64,000 bases of DNA from Thermothelomyces thermophilus ATCC 42464 (taxonomy: Eukaryota > Ascomycota > Sordariomycetes > Sordariales > Chaetomiaceae), in NCBI RefSeq assembly GCF_000226095.1, contig NC_016473.1, forward strand, positions 1,240,001 through 1,304,000. Direction: 5' to 3'. This document shows, piece after piece, positions 1 to 13,185 of this stretch. Within the stretch, counting starts at the first letter, position 1. The number at the start of each line of letters is the position of its first letter. The position numbers and the translations under genes are program-made. Under the pieces are notes generated by a model. The model was not told where the DNA came from. It made no database searches and saw only the letters and a program-made list of their open reading frames with translations.

Positions 1-2004
1 CACTTGCCTCTGCATCGAGAGTTATGTATGTATGTACTTGGTAGTAACCCGTAGTTACATAGCTAAAATCTGTATTACCCATAGGCAATGAATGCACCTG
101 TGGTTTTGGATTGGGATGACATATGTAGGACGGCTTTAGGCACTACGTGATCGCATGCGCGCGACTTGCAGGTTGTTTTGGGCTTTGATTCAAGGTTGGG
201 GAACGCTATCATGGTATCAATTGTCTTGGCTGCGTCTTACGCTGTAGTTGTTGGCAAATGAATGAATGATGGGGCTTCTGTTGGCCTTGATTTGGCCCAA
301 CCGCAACGCGCTATGGCGGCGAAATCGGGGTTTGTTGCCGTGTCAATCTGTTTCCAGGCAGCGTCAGTGACCGATGACTACTCTACCACCGCCTTACCCG
401 GACACTGTTGCTTAAAAGACCCAATCTTGGAATTCCTTTCATGCCAGGCGGTTATTCTTTCAAAAGGTTGGAGAGGGTGAAGGGGGGGGGGGCAGCAATC
501 GATTGTTCTTGTTGTCAAAGGAAGAGACGGGATCGACAAAGCACCTCAGGCCGAAGGGGGGCCAATGACGCGACAGGGTGGTTGCCTAGTGCTCTAGTGT
601 ATTAGGAACGAGCCTTCCATTACAGGACTTAATCAGGCAGTCCCCACGACGTATCTCACAAGACACTCCCGAGCCCCTCGGGCCCCTGCTTGCAGTTGAG
701 TTCCCTCAATGACTTGCGTTTAGGGGTCCTCTGCCTTTCAGCGTGCAGCCCAATCGGGTTGCGCTGCAGTATACGGAAAGACAGTACATACATACATCCC
801 GGCCTTTTTGCATCCCTTTGCCGACCTCCTGCAGCGGGCCCGACCTGCAGCTCTGGAGATCCGTTGTCCCACGTTGCAGACATCGGATCAGTCTTGCGTC
901 AAGTAACAACACTAACCTACTATACACAATTCAAATCTGCATAGATACACACATAAACCGGACGCTCTCCTCCCTAGGCGGTTGATCGAAACGGCCACCT
1001 CCCAAAAAGGGTTGGCGCGTCGCTGACCAACCGCCAACATGGCCGCTCCTGATTGTTGAGCATTCTCCGGATGCGAAGGTCCGTGTGGATGGCGGCAGCG
1101 CTGGTCTTTTATCTTGCGTCAGGTGGACTTGCTTTCTGGGCATCAAAAAAGTTGCGCCAAGATTGGGGAGCAGCACGCGGCTGTGATGGCCGGGTGGCCG
1201 GGTGGCCGATGGGCCCCAAGCCATCGTGGACATCATGGCACGCGATAGCAAGGGGAGCCTTGCGCCTGCGGAGGGCCACTCCGCCACGCAACAGGGCGAG
1301 AGGCCAATTGCGCAGGCCGTGCTGGCACCAGTGCGCCCATTGTATTCGTAATGAAATCCGTAGTACTCCGTATGTATGTACATACGGAGTACAGTATTGG
1401 ATGTACGGATTACACAGAGTTTTCGTTGGATTGTAGGTACGAAGTACAAACTACGTACAGTATCAGAGAACGAAGGTATGCATGTACTGTTACGGATTAC
1501 ATCCGTACCTTTGCCGCCCCCCCCCCCCCCGGGTCGCCTCACCCGGTCCAGCTGTCCAAGGGCTTCCAGTTCATTCCAGTTCCGCCCGCCCAAGTCCGCT
1601 TCTCGTCAGTTGGCCACCACCTTTCCAGGATCATAACACCACGTGAGTGCCTTGGGTTATCTCTCCTGGGAACTGGGGACCGGCCTCCACCAGGGCGTCC
1701 TCTTTCGTCTTTATAATCCGTCGGCCCATTCTTCGCCTGCTCCTGTTCGCTTGGTTCCTTTCCCTTCTCCAATCACCGACATATCGCCATATCGCCATCT
1801 CGCCATCTCGCCATCCAACTCGCTGGCTTATTGATTAATCAATACGCCGAGACCGGAGAGCGACGGTTGCTTATCTTGCCGTAACCATCCAACACCGTAA
1901 CCGAATTCTCAAACGTCTTACTTACCATCGTCTGTGTCCCAACAATTCAACCCGTCCTAGCAATTCCAACCCAACCCACTTCCGCATCATCACCGCAGCC
2001 CACC
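1..2004. other. Intergenic, upstream of the AN1 gene
   Basis: No supported gene. The stretch holds TATG/CATA-rich microsatellite pieces near 25-40 and 783-796, and a cluster of palindromic repeats at 1363-1507. The last 300 bases before the AN1 gene are pyrimidine-rich with CAATCACC-like and CCAAC motifs, as expected for a fungal promoter and 5' leader. The open frames here resemble no family I know. Confidence 0.6.
1363..1392. repeat. 30-base near-perfect palindrome
   Basis: Two 15-base arms (first arm GTACTCCGTATGTAT) pair with one mismatch and no loop. A second copy of related motifs follows directly: GTACGGATTAC at 1403-1413 and an inverted TACGGATTACATCCGTA at 1491-1507. It belongs to the dispersed TACGGAGTA/TACGGATTAC repeat group seen between genes across the window. 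Confidence 0.7.
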
Positions 2005-2307
2005 ATGGCTAAGGTCAAGTGCTCGTTCGAGGACTGCAAGCTGCCCGCCCAGCGCATCGTCGGAGACTGCAGCTTCTGCCAGGGCTCGTTCTGCAAGAAC
2101 CACCGCCTGTTGGAGGACCACAAGTGCCGGAACCTCGAAGACGTAAGTTGCCTCCCAGCGCCGTCGCAGTGGTGGCTCGTCGGCCTGTCGGGGGTGCTCG
2201 GCGAGGACACGCTGGCTGACCTTGTCTCCAAGTGCAAGAGGGAAGCCTTTGAGCAGAACGCGAACCAGCTCAACAAGGAGCGGACGCAGGTCATCAAGAC
2301 CGCCTAA
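2005..2307 (+). CDS. Small AN1-type zinc-finger protein
   Basis: Two exons, 2005-2142 and 2233-2307, give a protein of about 70 residues. The first 46 residues hold an AN1 zinc finger with ligands Cys6, Cys11, Cys22, Cys25, Cys30, His33, His39 and Cys41, the usual C-x4-C then C-x2-C then C-x4-C-x2-H-x5-H-x-C spacing. The C terminus is a short charged helix (EQNANQLNKERTQVIK). AN1 fingers bind zinc and often occur in ubiquitin, proteasome or stress adaptors; this free-standing mini version is common in fungi and its exact role is not known to me. The start is the only ATG in a good context (CACCATGGC). The 90-nt intron has GTAAGT, a CTGAC branch site and AAG, is phase 0, is a multiple of three and has no in-frame stop, so a retained intron would simply insert 30 residues. 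Confidence 0.85.
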   Translation: MAKVKCSFEDCKLPAQRIVGDCSFCQGSFCKNHRLLEDHKCRNLEDVSCLPAPSQWWLVGLSGVLGEDTLADLVSKCKREAFEQNANQLNKERTQVIKTA

Positions 2308-4184
2308 AGTTCGAAATCGGCCCGACCGCTGGTTTTAACTCTTCTTTTTCTTCTCGACCGACGAGCAAACCCCCCCCCCCTCGTACGAAACCCGGCGCCG
2401 GTTTCAACGACGGTTTCACGCCAGCGACAGGACGAAACCGTCCTTCTCGACGGAGCGAAAGCAATCAGTCCGGTAGCCTCTTCTTTTGACTCGAAGAGGA
2501 GGAGGCTTTTGGCGCCCTGCAGCGCCGATTCCTACACGGAACGGGCTGCTCGCACAGACCTTTCCGATTCACACCGACAGCAGCAACAACAACAACAACA
2601 TCACACATACCGCATCCGCAAACTGGCAACGTACCCTTGCCAAGGCACGAGAGGGGCAGGAATTCAATGTTTGTCGGTTTTTGAATTTTGTTGGCATGGC
2701 GTTTAGGAAATGGAATCTAGCGCGCTTACCCCTCGCCTGAATTTTGGGCAGGCCAGGGGCCCAGGAATTGAATTGGTTTGATGGAAAAGAGATATTTACC
2801 CTACACATGGCCCCGGCGTGCTTGTTGGGTTGGCCTCCGCCGCCGAGGTGGCGGTTGGTCAGGTAGATGGAAATTAGACATTCTACTATCGCCAGCATCC
2901 ACAGTATTGTGACAACCGTTTGAGCTTTCCGTGACACGACTAAGCGATTTCCTTGTGCCTTCAGACCGGGGGACCGGCGTAGACTCTTTGTAGAACGAAC
3001 CCGAGTACCGGGCGTTTTATCAGAGAAACTAATGTTCCGTCGAAGTGTCACTACAGTACCCCCAAGATCGTGCTATGACCCTGGCCACTCCCACCCTTGG
3101 GCTCTCTGACTCATAGGCCAATTTTGGGCCAGTTTTCCTCTTCATTGCCTTCCAATATCCCGTCTTGTAACCGCAATTATCTTCTTCCATAGCAGCTTTC
3201 CTTTGGTTTGACTCAAGGTCGGCGCATAATATCCGTCATGGTCCTAATTTTCTTCCTTCCAAATCGATCACCCTCCGAGCCATGAAAATTATGAAACTCA
3301 TTTCTCCAGATGTTTGACTTCTCTCGTCAAAATTGCCGTGCAAAAGTGTTTGATGCGCCTGCTACAGCCCGTCAATAGTTTTTCCATCCCCCTACGTTCC
3401 ATGCAGAAAGCGAAGTTTCGGCGGCTGCCAGTGGGATGATAGGTAGTTCCCCCCTTGTCCCCCCCCCCCGGCGGGACGTCGAGGAAGACCGGCCAGATGT
3501 CCGAAAGAGGATTCGGCATCGCTGTATCCTCGGAGTACACGCTGTAGAGCATGTCGTGAGACGCGGGTGCTCCGAAACCAGAAGATTAGCTCATGCTTCG
3601 AGATAACGGGGTTCTCCATTGCCCCTTGGCCGGAGCTGAGCTGCCCGGCGTTGCTTGGCACAGTACACCCAAGTGTATAATATATGGCCGCGGCTGGAAC
3701 ATGGCCCCCCGGGGGGGGGAGGGGGGAGTCTTCGGGTGACGAGGATATGGCTTGCTGCGCCAGTCCGTGTCACATGTGGGTGGAGGTGGGTGGAGAGACG
3801 TAGGAGGAAGGAAATAAAAACACAAGCCCGGCCAGCTGGGCAAAGGGCTCTGGCTGCTTATTCAGGCCGCCAGAAGACAAGCATCTTCAGGCGGGAGGCG
3901 GGAGATTGCCGGATGCCGGGACAAGACTTATTAGCAGAGAAATTTAAGTACCAAGTAATAAGAGGATACTGCGGCCATGGCGCGCAGACTTTTGTATACC
4001 CGGCTCGCCGACCTCCTTTCCCCGTTTCACGGGCGAGCGGCCACCAAACAAAGATGCTACCCGGCTTGTGTCGGCGCAGCCGCAAATCTTCGTTGGAATG
4101 ACCCACGTCAGCTCCCCTCGCACGGGGATCCCCTCTCATTATCTCTTCCCCCCCCCCCCCCTCTTTCTTTTCCTTTTTTTTTTT
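2308..4184. other. Intergenic between convergent genes
   Basis: Contains the 3' end of the AN1 gene and, on the other side, the 3' flank of the minus-strand NTH1 gene. Notable only for a C9 run near 2371, a CAG/CAA tract near 2578-2600, and homopolymer C/G/T runs near 3465, 3705-3725 and 4150-4190. A 160-residue minus-strand open frame at 2569-3051 has a hydrophobic stretch but begins without an ATG and resembles nothing I recognise, so I do not call it a gene. Confidence 0.5.
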
Positions 4185-5717
4185 TTAACCGTCGCGACCC
4201 TCCTCCTCTTGTTTGATCCTGGGACTCTGCGGCGGCGCCTCCGCAACCGCCTCGTTGACCACCACCCCTTCCCTCTCCTTCCGTTCCTCCTCGACCTCGA
4301 CCTCCATCTCGACCTTGTCCACCACCACCTCCTCCTTCTTCTCCACCTTCGTCGTGGTGGTGGTGGTCGTCGTCGTCGTCGTCGGGGTCACCGTCACCGC
4401 CGCCCTCCTCTTCCTCCCCTCGAGGACCTTTGCCCTGTCGGCGCTCTTGCACAGGCCGCGCAGGCCGAGCTCGCAGTCGCCGCAGCGGCGGCCGACGGGC
4501 AGGCAGACGGTCTGGCCGAAGCCGACGAGCAGCCAGTTGATCTCCTTCCAGCGGTCGCGGGGCAGCCAGCTCTCGAGGGCGCGGCGGGTGTCCTCGGGGC
4601 CGCGGGTGGGCGGGCGCTGCCAGCCCCAGAGGTTGGTGATGCGGTGGACGTGGACGTCGACGCCGATGCCCTCGACGCGGCCCCAGCCGTGGGTGGCCGA
4701 CATGCACAGGTGGGCCATCTTGGGCCCGACGCCCGGCAGGGAGGTGAGGCCGTCGATGGTCGGGGGGATGTCGGAGCCGAAGCGGTCGCGGAGGATCTCG
4801 GCCGTCTGCTTGAGGTAGCGGGTCTTGTTGTTGTGGAAGCCGACCTTGCTGATGAGCCGGTTGAGGACGGCCGGGTCGACGGCGAGCACGTTCTCGACCG
4901 TCAGGCCGGGCCGGGCGCCCGGCTCGTGCGGGGGCAGCTCGGTGCGCAGGCGCGCCATCGCCTCGGCGTTGACCGTGTCCTTGGTCTGGCTCGAGAGCAT
5001 GAGGGCGACGAGGGTGTGGAAGCGCCGCTCGCGCGGGCTCGCGTCCGGGTCCGCCAGCCGCTCGCACCCCATCGTGTCGACGGCCGCGTTGGCGGCCGGC
5101 CCGCTGATGCGCATCTGCCTGACCAGCTCGTACATCTCCTCCCAGTCCGAGGGCGGCTCGACCGTGACCGCGCCCGTGGCGGCGTCGGTGGTCTTGCGCA
5201 CCGGCTTGCGCGCGCGGCCGCGCGGTCGGTCCTTGGTCTCGCTCTCGGCGTCGGCGTCGGCTTCGGCTTTGGCATCGGAGGCTGGCTGCCCTGCCGTCTT
5301 GACCTCGGCGGTATCCATCTCGGCGTCGATCTCGGTCTCCATCTCGGTCTCCATCTCGGGTTTGATCTCGGTCTTGATCTCGGCCTTCATCGTGCTCCTC
5401 GTCGCGCTCCTCGTCGCGACCCGCCGCGATGCCGACTGGGTCACCGTGTCGGTGCGCTTGCGCTTACGCTTGAGAGTGTGCGAGACGGTGGTCGTGATGG
5501 CGTCCTCAATGTCGGAGCCCAGTGTCACCTCTTCGGTGGCGCCATTATTGCCGGTGCTGGCGTCGATGCCCGTCGGCGGGCTGCCATTCGTGCCATCATT
5601 GTATGCGAAGCGGGCGAGGCTGGCGCGTGTCAATCGACGTGGTACGGCGGCGGCGGCGGCCGAAGCTGAGTCGAAATATTTAGACGTTTTTTCTTTGGCG
5701 GCGCGTGGGGCTCGCAT
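4185..5717 (-). CDS. nth1: Endonuclease III homologue (Nth1), DNA glycosylase/AP lyase
   Basis: One uninterrupted frame of 510 residues. It should excise oxidised pyrimidines in base-excision repair, in nucleus and mitochondria. The core is about residues 190-425: the helix-hairpin-helix LPGVGPK with catalytic Lys333, the catalytic Asp354 in [10 protein letters not shown], and an iron-sulfur cluster motif with Cys405, Cys412, Cys415 and Cys423 (C-x6-C-x2-C-x7-C; most bacterial and human family members have x5 in the last gap). The N-terminal 180 residues carry a Lys/Arg-rich stretch (KRKRKR near 85), a plausible nuclear signal, and an acidic E-x-E-T repeat. The C-terminal 70 residues are a Thr run followed by Glu/Val repeats, longer than the family core needs. 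The start MRAP.. lies in an ATG and fits the usual MR-S/A-x opening of fungal Nth1. Assignment is secure; function of the tails is unknown. Confidence 0.93.
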   Translation of the reverse strand: MRAPRAAKEKTSKYFDSASAAAAAVPRRLTRASLARFAYNDGTNGSPPTGIDASTGNNGATEEVTLGSDIEDAITTTVSHTLKRKRKRTDTVTQSASRRVATRSATRSTMKAEIKTEIKPEMETEMETEIDAEMDTAEVKTAGQPASDAKAEADADAESETKDRPRGRARKPVRKTTDAATGAVTVEPPSDWEEMYELVRQMRISGPAANAAVDTMGCERLADPDASPRERRFHTLVALMLSSQTKDTVNAEAMARLRTELPPHEPGARPGLTVENVLAVDPAVLNRLISKVGFHNNKTRYLKQTAEILRDRFGSDIPPTIDGLTSLPGVGPKMAHLCMSATHGWGRVEGIGVDVHVHRITNLWGWQRPPTRGPEDTRRALESWLPRDRWKEINWLLVGFGQTVCLPVGRRCGDCELGLRGLCKSADRAKVLEGRKRRAAVTVTPTTTTTTTTTTTKVEKKEEVVVDKVEMEVEVEEERKEREGVVVNEAVAEAPPQSPRIKQEEEGRDG

Positions 5718-6541
5718 GATCCTTAACCTGCGGCTGCGGGGGCTTCACGGCAGGCGGGCGCCCTCCTCGGTGTTGGTTCGATGATCGCGATCGCGTCCCC
5801 GAGCCCGGGCGACGTGATTCTGCATGTCAGCAGACCCAGTTAATCCGTACTAGTACGTAACTAATCCGTACAGTATGTACATTCATTTCAATTGCTCCCT
5901 GCAGGACCCCTGTCTATCGTTACTTGCCCAGGCCGTCGGGTCGGCAGGGTGCCAGCGCTAAGCCGATTATGGGATCCAAATATGGGGGTTAGAAGCTTAA
6001 TCTGTACGTAGTGTAGTCACTCCGTAGTCTGAGACATAGTCGTACAATGCAAGACATGCTATTGGTCATAATAGTCATAGTATGTACAGTACATCTCTAA
6101 ACAGCAGGTCCTGCGGCAGCTGCTGCTTTGTTAGTTCCGTGTCTCGGAAAGAAAAGCCATCAGAGCCAGCGTACGGATTACTTATAAGCACTCGTACACC
6201 AAGGTAACGGATATACAGAAGTTGATCCTCTCAGTTTTGAACCTATGTGATATGTTTTCTATGAGCAATATCAAGCAGTCAACCCTTCCGTGCTCCCTCC
6301 TCCTCCAAAAAGAACAAGCCCCACCTCCTTTCCGAACTCCCCCTCATTCCTATCACACCTAACCAACGCCTACGCTGCAAACGACGAAACGACCCCCCTT
6401 TTCAGACGCCGGAAACTCTTTATCAGAACGCCACTAAATCAGACCAAGCCACACACCAACGCCAGAAGTTGGCCCGTCCCCCTCCCCCCCTTCTTTCACC
6501 CCCTAATATCTTCATCTTCCCTTGAACACAACGAGAGTAAA
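5718..6541. other. Intergenic with dispersed palindromic repeats
   Basis: Contains several copies of the TAATCCGTAC / ACTCCGTAG motif (5841-5880, 6022-6030, 6171-6181), typical of the short repeats found between genes in this window. The NTH1 promoter lies at its left end and the 3' flank of the esterase gene at its right end. No gene seen. Confidence 0.5.
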
Positions 6542-8416
<1,875 letters not shown>

Positions 8417-9659
8417 GGTTGATCAACGAGCTCTCCAACTGGACGAGAAGTGCCGGTCAGGTTTGCGGCAAGCCGCCTTTCAGCAGACTGAAAATAGGAA
8501 AAAAGAAAATAAAACCTGCTTCGACTGAAGAAAAATAAATAAAAAAAATATGAAGAGGAAAAAATTTTTTTCTTGCGAAATAGAGCAACCAGCCGGGCTT
8601 GAGAGAAGGCCTGTTTTCTTGGCTCCTTTTTTTTCCTCCCTTCTTTCTTCTTCTCCTCTTTTCCAGATTTACGTTTTCTTTTTATTTAGCGCGAGGATCG
8701 GGCCGTTCTCGCGTTCAGCAGTTTGGTTCCTTTTTTTTTGTTCCCGCTGCTGCTGGGTGGTAGGCAGCAGTCAGGGTTGGAGAGCTGAACTGAAGCGTCA
8801 AAGCTGATCAAAAAAATTCCAACCATCGACGGGATTCCTCTCTACCTCTATTTAAGAGAGCGCCTTGCGGCACATTGGCGGAGGGAATCCTGCCCCGATT
8901 CTCCGAAACGTTTGATGGCCAAGCGCACTTTTCTTGTACACTTATCGCGCGGGTGGCCGCGCAAGTTGGACCCAGGCGCAGCAATGCCCACGTCACATTG
9001 GCGATAAAAAAGCTTGCCAACAAGGTCTCACAGTGGGTAACAAGGAGGGGTGGGGGGGAGAACGGGGAAAGAAAGGGGGGGTTGAGGAGGGGTTTTTGTA
9101 TCGCTTCTGGTTTCTTGGCACCCCGACCGCACGGCGATTTGCCAAAAACGCACAGTGAGCACGCGACACGCGACACGCATTGGGACTTCATCGACAACAA
9201 GAGAAGAGGAGATCACGCATCCAGAGTCAAAATCAGCGGCTTCAATCGATGTCTCTTTCTTTCGAACCGTCTAGTGTATCCGGGTTTCTGCTTCCTTGTC
9301 CACAGGATCATCATCGCAGATCCGATAAGAAGCCTGTGATAAGGCGAGATAAACCAATTTCGACCTTGTTTCACATTTGGGTCCGCTTTTGGGCGACGGC
9401 CTTGGCGATTCAATTTTGTGTAGCGGTCACGTCACGGGCAAGCAGTTTCTGGTGGCTATCGGAAAAGTGGTGCCTACTATGTAGTGCAGCGACCTGTTTG
9501 GCGTGCTCGGGAGCTCTGTGTACGGGGTCGTGTCCGTGAATCCCAAGCGTGCTAGGCTAATAATTGCCGCCATGCGTAACATGGCTAGAGGAAGAACGAA
9601 CAAGAGCACAGAATTGGGAGGGGGGAAAGAGGAACCATTACTACAGTCGTACTCCATCA
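8417..9659. other. Intergenic, esterase promoter and GDPD 3' flank
   Basis: The first few hundred bases upstream of the esterase (8417-8800) are rich in A and T homopolymers (8465-8580, 8625-8700). The remainder has open frames on both strands without any recognisable family. A G-rich run lies near 9045-9090. Nothing else seen. Confidence 0.5.
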
Positions 9660-11242
9660 CTACGCCTTGACAGGCAAGGTCGCACCGCCGAGCTGCCCCG
9701 CGCCCCTGCCCTTCTTTGGCCGACCCCTCGTGTTCAAGGGGTACCACAGGAGGATGGTCAGCAGCGCGGCGCCGACCTGCCAGAGCATGGCCACGAGGTA
9801 CAGTCGGATGGTGCGCGGCCACCGCATGCCGTCGCCTGGCCCGACTCCAATCCCAACCTCAAGCCCCTCCGCGTTCCCATTCGCCTCCGCCTCGATATCG
9901 GAAGCAGAAGAGGCGGAAGAAGGAGAAGAAGAAGAAGAAGAAGAAGAAGGAGACGAAGACGAAGAAGGCCGGTCTAAGACGGCCCGCAGCCGCACGACCT
10001 CGTCCGTGACGACGCCGTCGACGCCTTTGCTGACCGCCCAGGCCATCCAGCGGGGCTCGTTGACGGTCCAGATGAACAGGCGCCGGCCACGCGCGCGGAC
10101 GGCCCCGCGGAAGGCGGCGCCCAGGGGCCCGACGAGGGTGGGCTGGGCCAGGTTGAAGTGCACGTCCGAGTACTCGTCTGAGAGGAAGCGGCGGGCGTAG
10201 AGCAGCGAGAAGCCGATGTAGGCGAGTGGGTGGCCCGGCAGGTGCAGGCGAGCATGGCGGATGTAGTGTTCCTTTTTTGTTTTTCCATTGCTCAGTAACT
10301 GATCGCCAATATTCTCTACGGGAAAAAAAGAAAGTAAAAAGGAAAGAAAGGAAAAAAAAGGGAAGAAAAACAACGTACATTCCACGCCCCAATTACGATC
10401 CTTTTCTTCCACCCTTTCATGTCCCCCCCGGGCGGCGGGGGGGCCGAAGCGATGGTGCGCGCGACGGCGGGGAGCAGGCGCTCCGGGTCGTCGTTAGTCT
10501 TGATGTCGAGCAGCAGCCAGACGGAGGCGGCGGCGGGCAGGTCGGACGAGGCGGCAGCGGTGGCCAGCCACTCGAGCAGGTCGGCCAGCCGGGGCATGCC
10601 CTCGCGCGGGTGCTGGAGCGTCCGAAGGGTGCTCAGGTACGACCAGTCGCAGTCGGCGATGCGGGCGTCGACCCCGAAGCAGCGCTTGAGCGTGGGGTCC
10701 TATAGATGAGAGAGAGAGCATATATATGTGTGTGTGTGTGTGTGGGTGTGTGTGTCAGCAACGCGGGCCCGGGCCTCCCCAATGGCCAGAGACGAGGGAG
10801 AAAGGAACCAGCCCTCCCTCCCCCCCTTCCCTCCCCTCCTCCCGGCTGTTGCCGCGACTATGCCTGAATCCAATGCACGTCTCACTGATCGTCGTCCCGT
10901 TGTTGGGAGAGCTAGGTGGGGAGAAGGGGAGAAGGGGGGGAGGAGGAGGAGGAGGAGGGGAAAGAGGAAGTGAGGTATAGGAGGGAAATATGTGAAATAA
11001 TATAGGGGTGGTGCTCGGCTTACGTGTGACAGCACGACCACGCCGTCCCGGGATAGGTGGAGATCCGTTTCGATGGCATGAGCACCCGCCTCCACGGCCC
11101 CGCGGAAGGATGCCATGGTGTTCTCCGGGTACGCCGCCTTGTAGCCCCGGTGCCCGATGTTCTGGGGCAGCCGTGGCGGCCAGGGGCCGAACTCGGCCGG
11201 CCCCCCGTCTTTCTGGAGAAGCGGCGTCTCTTCGGGCGACAT
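9660..11242 (-). CDS. Glycerophosphodiester phosphodiesterase-domain protein (Pgc1-like)
   Basis: Three exons (minus): 11242-11024, 10699-10379, 10271-9660, all phase 0, giving 383 residues. The GDPD domain spans about residues 26-310 with the classic catalytic set: His31-Arg-Gly (NIGHRG), Glu58 and Asp60 in ETDLH, and His73 in LSHDPTL, the last motif being completed across intron 1. A TM segment near residues 340-365 ([23 protein letters not shown]) is close to the C terminus. This layout matches yeast Pgc1, a phosphatidylglycerol-specific phospholipase C of mitochondria and lipid droplets, so a role in phosphatidylglycerol turnover is likely but inferred. A Ser run before the TM segment is low complexity. 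Intron 1 is long (324 nt) and carries a TG repeat; intron 2 is 107 nt. I chose ATG 11242 (MSPEETPL); the frame extends upstream but without ATG. Confidence 0.87.
10722..10756. repeat. (TG)n microsatellite in an intron
   Basis: Alternating TG run with one GG interruption, located in intron 1 of the Pgc1-like gene just after its 3' splice site on the plus strand. Likely length-variable. Confidence 0.8.
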
Positions 11243-12134
11243 GGGGTACCGCCAATTCTGGGGCAGCTCCGATGGAGACTGGGAGAAGGATATCAAATAC
11301 GTAGTATGGGGTATGTACTGTACAAATTATCTTGGATACGTTAACGTTTCCTGAACGCGCCACTTCGCAGAACCAGTATTGGGGCACTGTACTGTACTTA
11401 CAAGCAAACCATCAATCAGCCCGACGGCGGCGGGGCTTCGGGAGTTTGACGGATGTTGACGGGGTCTCGGGGTGGAAAGACTCCATAACCCTGATATCGG
11501 CGCGGGGTTACGCCCGAGTTCAGCCTCCACTGTACGCCGGGCCTGGCCGGTTAGCGAGGGGTCACTGGGCGGAATGGGGCAGACTCCGGCACGTGGTGGG
11601 GTTGGCTGTCGCCGGCCGCCAACGCTCAGCTGCTGCCCCCGATTCGAGAGTGTCGCCAAGCCCCCCTCCCCCCCTCCCCCGCGGACTTCTCATCCCTCCT
11701 CTCGCCCGACAAGGTACGCCCACGCCTCCGTTGACCGGCGACGGCGCGCCCCTGCACTTGTCCTAGCGGCGTGTCAGGCGTTCACAGATGATCCGCGAAC
11801 CAGAACTGCCCTCGCAGCGCAAGGCGGGCGCGGAACATCACTTTCTTGTTTGGATTTTCTCTTGATTCTTTATCTCTGGCTCCCGCCCGCCAGGTGGTTT
11901 AGCCTAAACCGTCCAGCGTTGCACACGGCTGTCTCCCACACGTGGGATGATAAACGGGCAGGCCCGCGTGGTTTCACTGCACAATCTAATTCCAGAAAGG
12001 CTCGAGGCAGATTAATGAATTGACGGGCCAAAGTCACGTCTGAGTGCCGGGTCGGATCCAGAGAGACACGCCTAATAAACAAAGGAACAGCCAGTGAATA
12101 CCAACGCCCCACAGTAATGTACGGTGTGTATGTA

Positions 12135-12169
12135 TGTATGTATGTATGTACAGTACATACATACATACA
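12135..12169. repeat. Perfect 16-base-arm hairpin of (TGTA)n
   Basis: TGTATGTATGTATGTA at 12135-12150 pairs perfectly with TACATACATACATACA at 12154-12169 around a three-base CAG loop. Simple-repeat inverted duplication in non-coding DNA. Confidence 0.85.
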
Positions 12170-13104
12170 ATACGCACGCACACGTACTGCACTTCAGTAC
12201 GAACAGCACATAAGGTACGGATTACACTTGTGCTTCTGGCAAGATGCCGATTGCGCGAGGACCAGGCGAATTGAGCGAAGCAGCCGTGGTTCCCGAAGTG
12301 CATGGATGCTAGTTAACACATGCAGGCTCCGCCATTCCCGTCTCTCGCTAGTAACTATCCGTAAAGCCTACAGACGAGACGAGGCACACCACAGCAGTGC
12401 ACTATTGCGATTCCGGACTCCCAATTCTGGTTCAGGTCCCCTGTAGGGGGCACTTTCTCCTACAACCGTTCCGCAACCTTCCGAGGCAGACATCCTGTTG
12501 TCGTCCGTTTCCTCCTCTGATCCCTACCCTCTCTTCGTTTTATTTGTTATTAGGGAAAAAAGAAGAACCCTTACATACGCCGCGCCTGATTGATTTGCCC
12601 CTGGACATCACCACCATCACCGGCAAGTCGCAGCAGTTGATCCCTCGCCTCGGCAGTTCACTTCATGACCTCATCTCTCCAGACCGGGCAAAGTCGCGCC
12701 CAATCCTCTCCTCCACTAGTTAATTACTCATCACAACCCTCCGCCCATTGTGCAGCCCATCTTTGCCGGCGACGCCCCCCCTTTTTCCCCGGACCAATGT
12801 TAACTGCTAGCAGGGGCCCGGCCCTTCCGAAACTGGACCGACTACGGAGTAACCCCCAGAAAGAAAACCCCGAGACTCCCGCAAAGCCCCGGCAGTGCTT
12901 GATTGATCCACCCGAGTCAGTCATGGTGGACGCCGGAAGGCGTTTCCACTTGTGGGGAGTTTGACGCCCGCCAATGCCCTCTGTAGCGGGGGCCCTACTA
13001 GGTGGTATAGGTAAGTTTCTTCCCCATGACGGGTACTAACAAGGGTCCCCACCTACAACACCACATTGAGAAACAAAGCACAGAAAACAATACCAGCACT
13101 AGGA

Positions 13105-13185
13105 TTTTGCTTTAAAAATCATATACATTATATAATAAGAGACATATTTATTATTTTATCTTATATATACCATTTTTCTTCTTGG
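13105..13185. other. AT-rich island
   Basis: About 80 bases composed almost wholly of A and T (for example ATATACATTATATAATAAG and TTATTATTTTATCTTATATA) inside GC-rich surroundings. Could be a remnant of a mutated repeat, a matrix-attachment-like element, or chance; no coding signal. Confidence 0.5.

Noticed and set aside
2569-3051. 160-codon minus-strand frame with a hydrophobic tract
   Set aside because: No ATG at its start, no family resemblance, Leu run comes from a GTT/TTG repeat.
4068-5669. 533-codon plus-strand frame with LDVG/DVDVD repeats
   Set aside because: Antisense shadow of the NTH1 exon, produced by GC-rich codon use and repeats; no domain.
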